In this document: one piece after another, positions 42,221-50,207 of the stretch | How positions within the stretch are numbered: position 1 is the first letter of the stretch | Layout: each line of letters begins with the position of its first letter | DNA from: Amycolatopsis eburnea | GTDB taxonomy: Bacteria > Actinomycetota > Actinomycetes > Mycobacteriales > Pseudonocardiaceae | NCBI RefSeq assembly: GCF_003937945.1 | Contig: NZ_RSEC01000063.1 | Coordinates: 430,030 to 494,029, forward strand | Reading direction: 5' to 3' | DNA: 64,000 nucleotides | Program-made: the position numbers and the translations under genes | The notes under the pieces: model-generated | The model's database searches: none | Told to the model about the DNA's origin: nothing | The model's input: only the letters and a program-made list of their open reading frames with translations

Positions 42221-43116
42221 CAGTCGGCCCGGTCCAGCGGCGTCTCCTCGCCGGCGTCGGGCTCCGGCCAGCCGGGGTACGCCGGTGGCGTGCCGCCGTA
42301 CTCCGGGCAGTGCGCCTGGTGGTCGCACCAGTTGCACAGCTTGCTCTTGTTCGCGCGGAAGTCGCCGGTCTTGCCCGCCTTGAGGATGGCCTGCCAGATG
42401 GCTTCGAGGGTGCGCTCGAAGCGGAGCAGCTCGGCTTCGTCGGGGGTGTAGGCCAGCGACTGGCCGTCGGTGAGGTACATCAGTTTCAGCTGCCGCGGCA
42501 CGATCCCGCGCAGCCGCCACAGCACCACGGCGTAGAACTTCATCTGGAACATCGCCTTGGCCTCGCCGATTTCCCGCGGCGCGGCCCCGGTCTTGTAGTC
42601 CACGACCCGGATCTCGCCGGTCGGCGCGACGTCGAGGCGGTCGATGTAGCCGCGCAGCAGGACCCCGGAGCCGAGCTCGATCTCGACGTGCAGCTCGCAC
42701 GCCTCCGGCTCCAGCCGCCGCGGGTCCTCCAGCTCGAAGTAGGCGTCCAGCAGCTTTTCCGCCGAGCGCAGCCACTCCGCGTGCTCGTCGGGCTTTTCGC
42801 CGTCGAACAGCTCGGTCCACTCCGGACGGTCCGCCGACAGGTCGGTCCACGCCGGGCCGAGCAGCTCCCGCGCCTGCGCCGGGACGCGCTCGGCGGCGGG
42901 CAGCGCGAACAGCCGCTCCAGCACCGAGTGGACGAGCGTGCCGCGCAGCTGCGCCTTGGTCGGGACCTCGGGCAGCCGGTCGACCGCGCGGAACCGGTAG
43001 AGCAGCGGGCACTGCTTGAAGTCACTCGCCCGCGACGGCGACAACGCGGGCCGCCGCCGCGCCTCGGTGGCGACGGCGGCTGGGGGTTCCGTGGTGACGG
43101 TGTCGGCGTCGGGCAT
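42220..43116 (-). CDS. RecB-family PD-(D/E)XK exonuclease (Rv2119-like)
   Basis: A 298-residue Cas4/RecB-type nuclease. The catalytic core shows LRGYIDRLDVAPTGEIRV then VVDYKTG near residues 135-160. An N-terminal Cys in SDFKQCPLLYRF and the C-terminal cluster CNWCDHQAHC give the C-x(n)-C-x2-C-x5-C pattern of a 4Fe-4S nuclease. In mycobacteria the homologue lies beside trmI in the same block. It should process single-stranded DNA ends during repair; the partner is unknown. It starts with ATG 43116 and faces the M50 peptidase gene across a 472-bp gap. Confidence 0.88.
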   Translation of the reverse strand: MPDADTVTTEPPAAVATEARRRPALSPSRASDFKQCPLLYRFRAVDRLPEVPTKAQLRGTLVHSVLERLFALPAAERVPAQARELLGPAWTDLSADRPEWTELFDGEKPDEHAEWLRSAEKLLDAYFELEDPRRLEPEACELHVEIELGSGVLLRGYIDRLDVAPTGEIRVVDYKTGAAPREIGEAKAMFQMKFYAVVLWRLRGIVPRQLKLMYLTDGQSLAYTPDEAELLRFERTLEAIWQAILKAGKTGDFRANKSKLCNWCDHQAHCPEYGGTPPAYPGWPEPDAGEETPLDRAD

Positions 43117-43233
43117 GGGCAGAGCGTAACGCCGGGGTACGACAGTTCCGGCGACCGCAACGCCCGCACCCGGGCCGAGGTGGGGAGAAGCGCCGGATGG
43201 GAGCGCTTTCCGCCGCCTCCGCCCGCGCGCACG

Positions 43234-43284
43234 TCATGAAAGGGTCGTTCACCTCGCCGGACGACATGAACGACCCTTTCATGA
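43234..43284. repeat. hairpin 1 in the recB-like/M50 divergent gap
   Basis: Perfect 18-bp arms TCATGAAAGGGTCGTTCA (43234-43251) and its reverse complement (43267-43284) with a 15-bp loop. It lies in the 472-bp gap between divergent genes (43117-43588), where terminators are not expected. The rest of the gap has no convincing ORF. The word GAACGACCCTTTCA is shared with hairpin 2 at 43363. Confidence 0.8.
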
Positions 43285-43362
43285 CATCCCGGCGACGGCC
43301 CCAGCAAAGTCGGCGCGACCTCGGCCCGGCTCCCGAGGCTCGCTCACCGTCCCGCAACGACA

Positions 43363-43407
43363 TGAACGACCCTTTCACCTCGTCCGGTGAGGTGAAAGGG
43401 TCGTTCA
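43363..43407. repeat. hairpin 2 in the recB-like/M50 divergent gap
   Basis: Perfect 18-bp arms TGAACGACCCTTTCACCT (43363-43380) and its reverse complement (43390-43407) with a 9-bp loop. It is about 80 bp from hairpin 1 and uses the same GAACGACCCTTTCA word, so the gap has four copies in alternating orientation. Confidence 0.8.
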
Positions 43408-43588
43408 CTACGTCCCGGGCCAGGGTCAGGCACAGTGGTGGCGGCTCGCTGGGCGGAGCCTTCCGGCGCGACTTTGCCGGGCCCCTGACATCCCCGCGGC
43501 GCCGCGGACCGCTCAGGACACGCGGGTGCGCGACACCACCCGGTCCGGATCACCCGCTCCCCACACCGGGGGCTCTAGGCTCTCGGGC

Positions 43589-44740
43589 ATGGCCGCGACC
43601 AGTGAGCAGGGCACCGGGGGCACCCGGCAGGCCGTCCGCCCGGACGGCGGGCTCGTGCTGTTCCGCGTCGCCGGCGTGCCCGTGCTGCTGGCGCCGTCCT
43701 GGTGGATCGGCTCGCTGATCGTCGTCGTGCTCTACGCGCCGCTCGTCGGGCGGCTGCTCCCGGACGCCTCCACGGTGACGTCGTGGCTGCTGGCCGGCGC
43801 CTTCGCGCTCCTGCTGGGGCTCTCCGTGCTCGCCCACGAACTGGGGCACTGCCTCGTCGCGCTGCGGCTGGGGATCCCCGTGCGGCGGCTGCGCCTGTTC
43901 CTGCTCGGCGGCCTGTCCGAAGTGGCCCGCACGCCGAAGCGGCCCGGCCAGGAAGGGCTGGTCGCCGCCGCCGGGCCGGTGGTGTCGCTGCTGCTCGGGG
44001 CGTTCTGCGGGCTGCTGATGTTCGCCGTGCCGCCGGACGGCGCGGTCTGGCTCCTGGTCGCCGAGTGCGCCGTGGCGAACCTCGCCGTCGGCGTGTTCAA
44101 CCTGCTGCCCGGGCTGCCACTCGACGGCGGGCGGCTGGTCCGCGCGGGGGTCTGGGCGGCCACCGGGATCCGCTCGAAGGGCACGCGCGCCGCGGTCGCC
44201 GGTGGGGCCGTCGTGGCCGCGGGGCTGCTGGTCTGGGCGCTGTGGGGCCTGGCCACCGGGAGCCCGGACCGCTGGCTGCGGCTGGGCGTCTGCGTCGTCA
44301 CGGCGTGGTTCGTGATCCTCGGCGCGCGCTCGGAGCTGGCCGCCGAAGCGCGCCGCACGTGGCCGGAAGGGCTGGTGCTCGGCGAGCTGGTGCGGCCGGT
44401 GCTGCAGCTGCCCGCCGAAAGCCCGGTGTCGGACGCGCTGGCCGCGTCGGCGGGCCGGGGCGTGGTGCTGGTGCGGGCCGACGGGGTCGCCGCCGGCCTG
44501 CTGGACACCGGTGCGGCGGAGCGGCTCGCGGGCTCGTCACCGCACGCGCCGGCCGAGCTGGCCGCCGAGCCGATCCGGGCCGAGACCGTGCTCCTGGCGT
44601 CGGAGCCGGGGGAGGACGTCGTCGAGCGGGTCCGCGAGACGGCCGCGTGGCAGTTCCTCGTCGTCGACGACGAGGGGCGCCCGGCGGGCGTGCTGCGCCG
44701 GGACGACCTGCGGGCCGCGCTGAACCGCCGCACCCGCTGA
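43589..44740 (+). CDS. site-2 protease (M50) with CBS-like C-terminus
   Basis: A 383-residue integral membrane metalloprotease. The zinc site HELGH (in VLAHELGHCLVALRLGIP, near residue 84) lies in the third membrane helix, and the second ligand site NLLPGLPLDGGRLVR near 174-188 is the N-x-x-P-x-x-P-L-D-G motif of M50 enzymes. After about six helices a soluble region from about 275 resembles a pair of CBS domains (QFLVVDDEGRPAGVLRRDDL near 355). Such enzymes cut membrane-bound regulators; the substrate is unknown. ATG 43589 is chosen over an upstream in-frame start with no ribosome site. It is 62 bp before trmI. Confidence 0.9.
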   Translation: MAATSEQGTGGTRQAVRPDGGLVLFRVAGVPVLLAPSWWIGSLIVVVLYAPLVGRLLPDASTVTSWLLAGAFALLLGLSVLAHELGHCLVALRLGIPVRRLRLFLLGGLSEVARTPKRPGQEGLVAAAGPVVSLLLGAFCGLLMFAVPPDGAVWLLVAECAVANLAVGVFNLLPGLPLDGGRLVRAGVWAATGIRSKGTRAAVAGGAVVAAGLLVWALWGLATGSPDRWLRLGVCVVTAWFVILGARSELAAEARRTWPEGLVLGELVRPVLQLPAESPVSDALAASAGRGVVLVRADGVAAGLLDTGAAERLAGSSPHAPAELAAEPIRAETVLLASEPGEDVVERVRETAAWQFLVVDDEGRPAGVLRRDDLRAALNRRTR

Positions 44741-44802
44741 CGCCGCGGCACGGGCGGCCTGCGAAGATCTGTCGTCGGCCATTCGGGGTACAGGAGGAAG
44801 TG

Positions 44803-45633
44803 TTGTCGGTCAGCGGACCGTTTCGCGCGGGTGATCGGGTGCAGTTGACCGACTCGAAGGGGCGCCACTACACCCTGACGCTGGCCGACGGCGGTGAGTA
44901 CCACACGCACCGCGGCGGCCTGGCCCACGACGACCTGATCGGCCGTCCCGAAGGGTCGGTCGTGACGTCCGCGGGCGGGTCGACCTACCTCGCGCTGCGT
45001 CCCCTCCTGCCGGACTACGTGCTCTCGATGCCGCGCGGCGCGCAGGTGATCTACCCCAAGGACGCCGCGCAGATCGTCATGTGGGGCGACATCTTCCCGG
45101 GCGCGCGCGTCCTCGAGGCCGGCGCCGGTTCGGGCGCGCTGACGTGCTCGCTGCTGCGCGCGGTCGGCCCGGCCGGGAGCGTCCAGTCCTACGAGATCCG
45201 CGACGACCACGCCGTGCACGCCGAGCAGAACGTCGTGAAGTTCTTCGGCGAGAAGCCGGCCAACTGGACCCTCACCGTCGCCGACCTGGCTTCGCACGAA
45301 GGCGAGGTCGACCGGGTCGTGCTGGACATGCTGGCGCCGTGGGAGCAGCTGCCGAACGTGGCCGCCCACCTCGTGCCGGGCGGCGTGCTGACGGTCTACG
45401 TCGCGACCGTGACGCAGCTTTCGCGGGTCACCGAGTCGCTGCGCGAGCAGCAGTGCTGGACCGAGCCCGAGTCGTGGGAAACGCTGATGCGCCCGTGGCA
45501 CGTCGTCGGCCTCGCGGTGCGCCCGGACCACCGGATGGTCGCGCACACGGCGTTCCTGCTCACCGCGCGGCGCCTGGCGGACGGGACCGTGTCACCGCGC
45601 GTGTCGCGCCGCCCGGCCAAGGGCAAGGGCTAA
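44803..45633 (+). CDS. trmI: tRNA (adenine-58-N1)-methyltransferase
   Basis: A 276-residue SAM-dependent methyltransferase that makes m1A58 in the tRNA T-loop. An N-terminal beta domain (GPFRAGDRVQLTDSKGRHY) precedes the Rossmann domain with motif I VLEAGAGSGALTCSLLRAVG near residue 102 and LDMLAPWEQLP near 173. It is close to mycobacterial Rv2118c. I chose TTG 44803 because it gives (M)SVSGPF, aligned with MSATGPF in the Mycobacterium protein, and sits 5 bp from AGGAGG; the GTG three bases earlier is too close. In most actinomycetes it directly precedes the mpa region, as here. Confidence 0.94.
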   Translation: MSVSGPFRAGDRVQLTDSKGRHYTLTLADGGEYHTHRGGLAHDDLIGRPEGSVVTSAGGSTYLALRPLLPDYVLSMPRGAQVIYPKDAAQIVMWGDIFPGARVLEAGAGSGALTCSLLRAVGPAGSVQSYEIRDDHAVHAEQNVVKFFGEKPANWTLTVADLASHEGEVDRVVLDMLAPWEQLPNVAAHLVPGGVLTVYVATVTQLSRVTESLREQQCWTEPESWETLMRPWHVVGLAVRPDHRMVAHTAFLLTARRLADGTVSPRVSRRPAKGKG

Positions 45634-46076
45634 CCCGGCACGCACCAGCGGCCGTTCTCCTTGTACAGGGGGAACGGCGTCTCCTTGGTGCCGCCCACCC
45701 CTTCGACGTGCACCTTCGCGGTGGCGGACTCGCCGCGCACCTCCGGGGGCTCCGCCAGGCGCGCCGTCACCCGGCCGGCCGCGTCCCACGTCCGCTGCAG
45801 GCCGGCCAGCGCCTCCGCGGTCTGCGGGCGGCACGTCAGCTTGCCGAACGCCGCCGAGTCGTGGGCGGCGATCGCGTCCACGATCGCCTTGGCCAGCACG
45901 CCGACCGCCGCCGTGTCCGACGCGCTGGGCGAGGGGGACGGCGACGGCCGGGCCGGGCGTGGGGTGCTCGGCGGGGCGGGCGGGGCGCCGGACGGCGCGA
46001 CGAGGAGCAGGCCCAGCACCACGCCCACGCCGGCGACGCCGAGCAGGACCAGCCCGGCGACGAGCGCGCGCTTCAC
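45630..46076 (-). CDS. membrane-anchored small protein, DUF4878/lumazine-binding-like
   Basis: A 148-residue protein with one N-terminal membrane segment (about residues 5-27), a Pro/Ser/Ala-rich linker (about 30-55) and a compact alpha-beta domain of about 90 residues outside the cell. The domain has exactly two Cys, one in KLTCRPQT and one in GRWCVPG at the end, likely a disulfide. The fold pattern fits NTF2-like DUF4878/lumazine-binding lipoproteins. It is related to the domain of the next gene (46090-46980), 13 bp upstream, whose two Cys are in matching places. Function unknown. It overlaps the trmI stop by 4 bp. Confidence 0.8.
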   Translation of the reverse strand: MKRALVAGLVLLGVAGVGVVLGLLLVAPSGAPPAPPSTPRPARPSPSPSPSASDTAAVGVLAKAIVDAIAAHDSAAFGKLTCRPQTAEALAGLQRTWDAAGRVTARLAEPPEVRGESATAKVHVEGVGGTKETPFPLYKENGRWCVPG

Positions 46077-46089
46077 CGACGGCGGCGGC

Positions 46090-46980
46090 TCACGAGCCGT
46101 CCGCCTTCACGTTGGACAGGCACCACAGGCCGGATTCCTTCTGCGCGGACATGGTGCCGACCTTGGTCTTGCTCCCGTCCGTCGCGGAGTAGCGCACGGT
46201 GGCCTTGTCGCCGGTCTCGGTCGGCTCGCCGGTCAGCGTGACCGTGACCTTCGGGATGTCGCCCGTCTTGCCGTCGTAGACGCTGCGGCAGATGACGTCG
46301 CCGAGCGCCTTCTCGTCGCTGGCGTTGTAGGCCGCGATCGTGGTGTCGAACAGCTCCTTCGAGCTGGCCTGCCCGGCGGGGGCGGGGCCGCTCGCCGGCT
46401 TGCTGCTGCTCGTGGACGGCTTCGACGGCGAGGTCGTCTTGGGCTTCGTGGCGGACGTCTTGGGCGCCGACGTCGGCGCGGCCGAGCTGCTGGTGGCGGG
46501 CGGGGCGGCGGTGTCGTCGCCCTTGGTGGCCAGGACGATCGCGGTCACGCCGCCGCCGACCAGGACCACGGCGCCGACCGCGATGCCGACGATGAGGCCG
46601 GTTTTCTTCTTCTTGGGCGGGGGCGCGTCGCCGAAGCCGCCGCCCCCGTACTGGTCGTAGCCGCCGAAGCCCTGCTGCTGCGGCTGGCCCCACTGGTCCT
46701 GCTGCCCGTACTGGGGGTAGCCCTGCTGGGGCTGAGCGCCCGGCTGCGGCGGGTAACCGCCCTGCTGGGGCTGCCCGTACGGGTCGGGCTGGCCGAACTG
46801 CTGGGGCTGGCCGTACGGGTCCTGCTGCCCGAACTGCTGGGTGCCGCCGTAGCCCGGCTGCTGCTGCGGTCCGCTCTGGGGGTAGCCGCCCTGCTGGGGC
46901 TGGCCGTAGGGCCCGGGCTGCTGCCCGTAGCCCCCGGGCTGCTGGCCGTAGCCGCCCGGCTGCTGCGGCGGGTAGGTCAT
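46090..46980 (-). CDS. Gly/Gln/Pro-rich membrane protein with DUF4878-like extracellular domain
   Basis: A 296-residue protein in three parts. The first 125 residues are a low-complexity cytoplasmic tail of Gln, Gly, Pro and Tyr with repeating PGGYGQQ/YGQPQQ units. A basic KKKK stop and one membrane segment follow (about 128-150), then a Thr/Ser/Pro linker and a C-terminal domain of about 100 residues. That domain has two Cys (DVICRSVYD and GLWCLSN), like its neighbour. Actinobacterial proteins of this layout are common, but their role is not known; the tail could mediate clustering. It is divergent from mpa across 359 bp. Confidence 0.82.
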   Translation of the reverse strand: MTYPPQQPGGYGQQPGGYGQQPGPYGQPQQGGYPQSGPQQQPGYGGTQQFGQQDPYGQPQQFGQPDPYGQPQQGGYPPQPGAQPQQGYPQYGQQDQWGQPQQQGFGGYDQYGGGGFGDAPPPKKKKTGLIVGIAVGAVVLVGGGVTAIVLATKGDDTAAPPATSSSAAPTSAPKTSATKPKTTSPSKPSTSSSKPASGPAPAGQASSKELFDTTIAAYNASDEKALGDVICRSVYDGKTGDIPKVTVTLTGEPTETGDKATVRYSATDGSKTKVGTMSAQKESGLWCLSNVKADGS

Positions 46981-47339
46981 GAGTGGTGCCCCCTAGCGTC
47001 CTTCGAAGAGACCCGGCAGACGGTGCCGACGTCGGCCCGATGCTAGCCACCGGGCGCGGCCGCCGCGCGGTTAGGGCGGAACTGGCCGGAATTGCCCGTT
47101 GTCCCGCCGGTTGGGCACCCCGGGCGCGGGGTACTCCCGTTGTGCTTGCTTCACCCCGGCCCGGACGGACCCGCGACACACCCGTGCCACGGCACCGAAA
47201 TGGCCTCTTGCGCTGCGGGAATGTCCGTGCTGGGGAAGGCGGGCGAACCGCGACGCGCCGATCTTGTGATCCGGAAAGGCCTTTTCTTGTCGGTGATCGC
47301 CGGTACCGTGGAATGAAAAGCACTCCGAGGAGGTGCCCG
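46981..47339 (+). other. 359-bp gap upstream of mpa
   Basis: No convincing gene is present; short frames here lack ribosome sites and family similarity. The gap must hold the divergent promoters of the Gln-rich membrane protein and mpa. TACCGT at 47304-47309 could be a -10 box for mpa, but no matching -35 is visible. The mpa ribosome site is AGGAGG at 47329-47334. I see no strong inverted repeat. Confidence 0.4.
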
Positions 47340-49142
47340 ATGCATCATGACCTTCCCGGAGGTCGGCGCGAGGAGGCCGACCCTTCAGCAACATCCGGAG
47401 CTGGGACGACGGCGGACGAGCAGGCTCGGCAGATCCGTTTTCTCGAGGAAGAAGTGGCGCTGCTGCGCCGCAAACTGACGGACTCGCCACGGCAGAACCG
47501 AGTTCTCGAACAACGACTCGCCGAGGCCTCGGAAAGGGTGAGCCAGCTCACCGAGCGCAACACCAAACTGGTCGAGACGCTGCGCGAAGCGCGAGGACAG
47601 CTCCTCGCCCTCCGCGAGGAGGTCGACCGGCTGGCCCAGCCACCGTCCGGGTACGGCGTCTTCGTCGAGGCGTACGAGGACAACACGGTGGACGTCTTCA
47701 CCGCGGGCCGGAAGATGCGGGTGTCCGTTTCGCCCGCGGTCGAGATCTCGTCGCTGCAGCGCGGCCAGGCGCTGCGGCTCAACGAGGCGCTCACCGTGGT
47801 CGAAGGCGGCGGGTTCGAGCGCACCGGTGAGGTGTGCGCGTTGCGCGAGGTGCTCGCGCCGGACGTCGAGGGCGGCAGCCCCCGCGCGCTGGTGGTCGGG
47901 CACGCGGACGAGGAGCGGGTGGTCCTGCTCTCCGATCTGCTGGCGGAGCAGCCGCTCAAGCCGGGCGACTCGCTCCTGGTCGACTCCAAGGCCGGCTACG
48001 CGTACGAGCGCGTGCCGAAGGCGGAGGTCGAGGACCTGGTGCTGGAGGAGGTGCCGGACGTCCGCTACGAGGACATCGGCGGCCTCACCCGGCAGATCGA
48101 GCAGATCCGGGACGCGGTGGAACTGCCGTTCCTGCACGCGGACCTGTACCAGGAGTACCAGCTGCGGCCCCCGAAGGGTGTCCTGCTCTACGGCCCGCCG
48201 GGCTGCGGCAAGACGCTCATCGCGAAGGCCGTGGCGAACTCGCTGGCCAAGAAGGTGGCGGCGGCGCGGGGCGAGAACGAGGACGGGAAGTCCTACTTCC
48301 TGAACATCAAGGGTCCCGAGCTGCTCAACAAGTTCGTCGGGGAGACCGAGCGGCACATCCGCCTGATCTTCCAGCGGGCGCGGGAGAAGGCCTCCGAGGG
48401 CACCCCGGTGATCGTGTTCTTCGACGAGATGGACTCGATCTTCCGGACCCGTGGGTCGGGCGTGTCGTCCGACGTCGAAACCACGATCGTGCCGCAGCTG
48501 CTGTCGGAGATCGACGGTGTCGAAGGCCTGGAGAACGTCATCGTCATCGGCGCCTCCAACCGCGAGGACATGATCGACCCGGCGATCCTGCGGCCGGGCC
48601 GGCTCGACGTCAAGATCAAGATCGAGCGTCCGGACGCCGAAGGCGCGAAGGACATCTTCTCCAAGTACCTGGCCGAAGGGCTGCCGATCCACGCGGACGA
48701 CCTCGCCGAGTTCGGCGGCGACGCCAAGGCGACGTTCGACGCGATGATCCAGCACACCGTCGAGCGGATGTACGAGGAGAGCGACGAGAACCGGTTCCTC
48801 GAGGTGACCTACGCCAACGGGGACAAGGAAGTCCTGTACTTCCGCGACTTCAACTCGGGCGCGATGATCCAGAACATCGTGGACCGGGCGAAGAAGTCGG
48901 CGATCAAGTCGGTGCTGGAGACCAAGCAGCCGGGTCTGCGCGTGCAGCACCTGCTCGACGCGATCGTCGACGAGTTCGCGGAGAACGAGGACCTCCCGAA
49001 CACCACCAACCCGGACGACTGGGCCCGGATCTCCGGCAAGAAGGGCGAGCGGATCGTCTACATCCGCACGCTCGTCACCGGCAAGAACCAGGACTCGGGG
49101 CGGGCGATCGACACCGCCACGAACACCGGTCAGTACCTGTAG
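47340..49142 (+). CDS. mpa: proteasome-associated AAA ATPase (Mpa/ARC)
   Basis: A 600-residue hexameric unfoldase that recognises pupylated proteins and feeds them to the 20S proteasome. The N-terminal coiled coil that captures Pup is about residues 27-75 (heptad-rich ARQIRFLEEEVALLRRKL). Two OB folds follow to about 220. The AAA domain has Walker A GPPGCGKT near 284, Walker B VIVFFDEMDSIF near 357 and arginine finger LRPGRLDVK near 418. The C-terminus is GQYL, the gate-docking tail. ATG 47340 with AGGAGG upstream is clear. It is separated from dop-pup-prcBA by about 5.7 kb of accessory genes. The last 68 bp are overlapped by the EamA gene on the other strand. Confidence 0.97.
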   Translation: MHHDLPGGRREEADPSATSGAGTTADEQARQIRFLEEEVALLRRKLTDSPRQNRVLEQRLAEASERVSQLTERNTKLVETLREARGQLLALREEVDRLAQPPSGYGVFVEAYEDNTVDVFTAGRKMRVSVSPAVEISSLQRGQALRLNEALTVVEGGGFERTGEVCALREVLAPDVEGGSPRALVVGHADEERVVLLSDLLAEQPLKPGDSLLVDSKAGYAYERVPKAEVEDLVLEEVPDVRYEDIGGLTRQIEQIRDAVELPFLHADLYQEYQLRPPKGVLLYGPPGCGKTLIAKAVANSLAKKVAAARGENEDGKSYFLNIKGPELLNKFVGETERHIRLIFQRAREKASEGTPVIVFFDEMDSIFRTRGSGVSSDVETTIVPQLLSEIDGVEGLENVIVIGASNREDMIDPAILRPGRLDVKIKIERPDAEGAKDIFSKYLAEGLPIHADDLAEFGGDAKATFDAMIQHTVERMYEESDENRFLEVTYANGDKEVLYFRDFNSGAMIQNIVDRAKKSAIKSVLETKQPGLRVQHLLDAIVDEFAENEDLPNTTNPDDWARISGKKGERIVYIRTLVTGKNQDSGRAIDTATNTGQYL

Positions 49143-50124
49143 TCCCGATGCGCGGTGGGGCGGTCGCCACGGCGGCCGCCCCACCGGCGTGTCTAGCGGC
49201 TGACGAGTTCCGGTTCGGCGGGGCGGCGGGCTTGAGCCTGCCGTGGGCGGCGAGGATGCCCAGCACCACCAGGAGCGCGCCGGCCGGCTGGTTCCAGCTC
49301 ACCGGTTCGCCCAGCACGAGCACGCCGAGCAGCACCCCGACCACCGGCGTCAGGTAGGTGACCGCCGAGGCGTTGGCCGCGCCCCACGCGGCGATGATGC
49401 GGACGTTCCAGACGTAGGCCAGCCCGGTGCCGAACACGCCGAGCGCGACCATGCTCGCCACCACGGCGAGGTCGAGGTGCACCGGTGTCGTGGCGATGAC
49501 CGGGGCGAGCAGTCCCAGGATGACGGTCGCGGCGGCGGTCTGCCCGAACGCGACGACCACCGGGTCCGTCCCGCGTGGTGAGACGAAGCGGCGCATGTAG
49601 ACGAAGCAAGCGCCGTAGCAGGTGGTCGCGCCCAGGCAGGCGAGCTGCGCGGTCAGCTGGTGGGAGACGTCGACGCCGTGCCACACGCCGACGATCGTGA
49701 GCACCCCGAGGAACCCGAGCAGCAGCCCGGCGACCTTCGGCGGGGTGAAGCGTTCCTCGGGCAGCGCCGCGGCCGCCAGCAGCATCGTGATGAGCGGGGT
49801 CGTCGCGTTGAAGATACTGGCCAAACCGGACGAAATGTACTGTTCCGCCCACGAGAACAACAGGAACGGCACCACGCACAGCAGCACCGACACGACCACG
49901 AGATGACCCCACAGCACGGGATCCCGGGGGAGCGGGCGCCGTCGCACGGCCAGGACGAACCCCAGCGCGAGCGCGCCGAACGCGACCCTGGCCAGCGCGA
50001 CCTGCGCGGGGGAGAGGCCGCCGAGCCCCACCTTGATGAACAGGAAACTCGCACCCCACACCACGGCCAGCAGCGCGAACCGCGCCGTGACCCCGAAACC
50101 CGCCAATCGCATGGCCGAAGTCAA
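49075..50124 (-). CDS. EamA/DMT-family transporter
   Basis: A 349-residue drug/metabolite transporter with ten predicted membrane helices in two EamA repeats (WGASFLFIKVGLGGLSPAQV in the first; SAVTYLTPVVGVLLGVLVLG in the second). The core ends near residue 300 with LLVVLGILAAHGRLKP, as usual. The remaining 49 residues (Ala/Arg/Pro/Ser/Cys) look like read-through translation because the frame runs on into the 3' end of mpa on the other strand, overlapping it by 68 bp. A lost stop or a small indel near 49200-49250 is possible. The substrate is not predictable; amino acids or drugs are usual. Confidence 0.85.
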   Translation of the reverse strand: MTSAMRLAGFGVTARFALLAVVWGASFLFIKVGLGGLSPAQVALARVAFGALALGFVLAVRRRPLPRDPVLWGHLVVVSVLLCVVPFLLFSWAEQYISSGLASIFNATTPLITMLLAAAALPEERFTPPKVAGLLLGFLGVLTIVGVWHGVDVSHQLTAQLACLGATTCYGACFVYMRRFVSPRGTDPVVVAFGQTAAATVILGLLAPVIATTPVHLDLAVVASMVALGVFGTGLAYVWNVRIIAAWGAANASAVTYLTPVVGVLLGVLVLGEPVSWNQPAGALLVVLGILAAHGRLKPAAPPNRNSSAARHAGGAAAVATAPPRIGTTGTDRCSWRCRSPAPSPGSCR

Positions 50125-50170
50125 TCCGCGCGCGGCGGCCGAAGCCAGCGGTTTTCGGACCTCGCCTTGT

Positions 50171-50187
50171 GTATAACGCCCTATACC
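50171..50187 (+). promoter_or_regulatory. GTATAACGNCCTATAC motif, copy 2, with -10 box
   Basis: GTATAACGCCCTATAC lies in the 83-bp gap between the divergent EamA and DUF3626 genes. TATACC (50182-50187) is a good -10 box 20 bp before the DUF3626 start. The 5-bp arms GTATA/TATAC and the fixed ACGNCC spacer match the copies at 25346 and 52339. Confidence 0.6.
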
Positions 50188-50207
50188 GCCGGGGTACGCT
50201 GGCGCGC

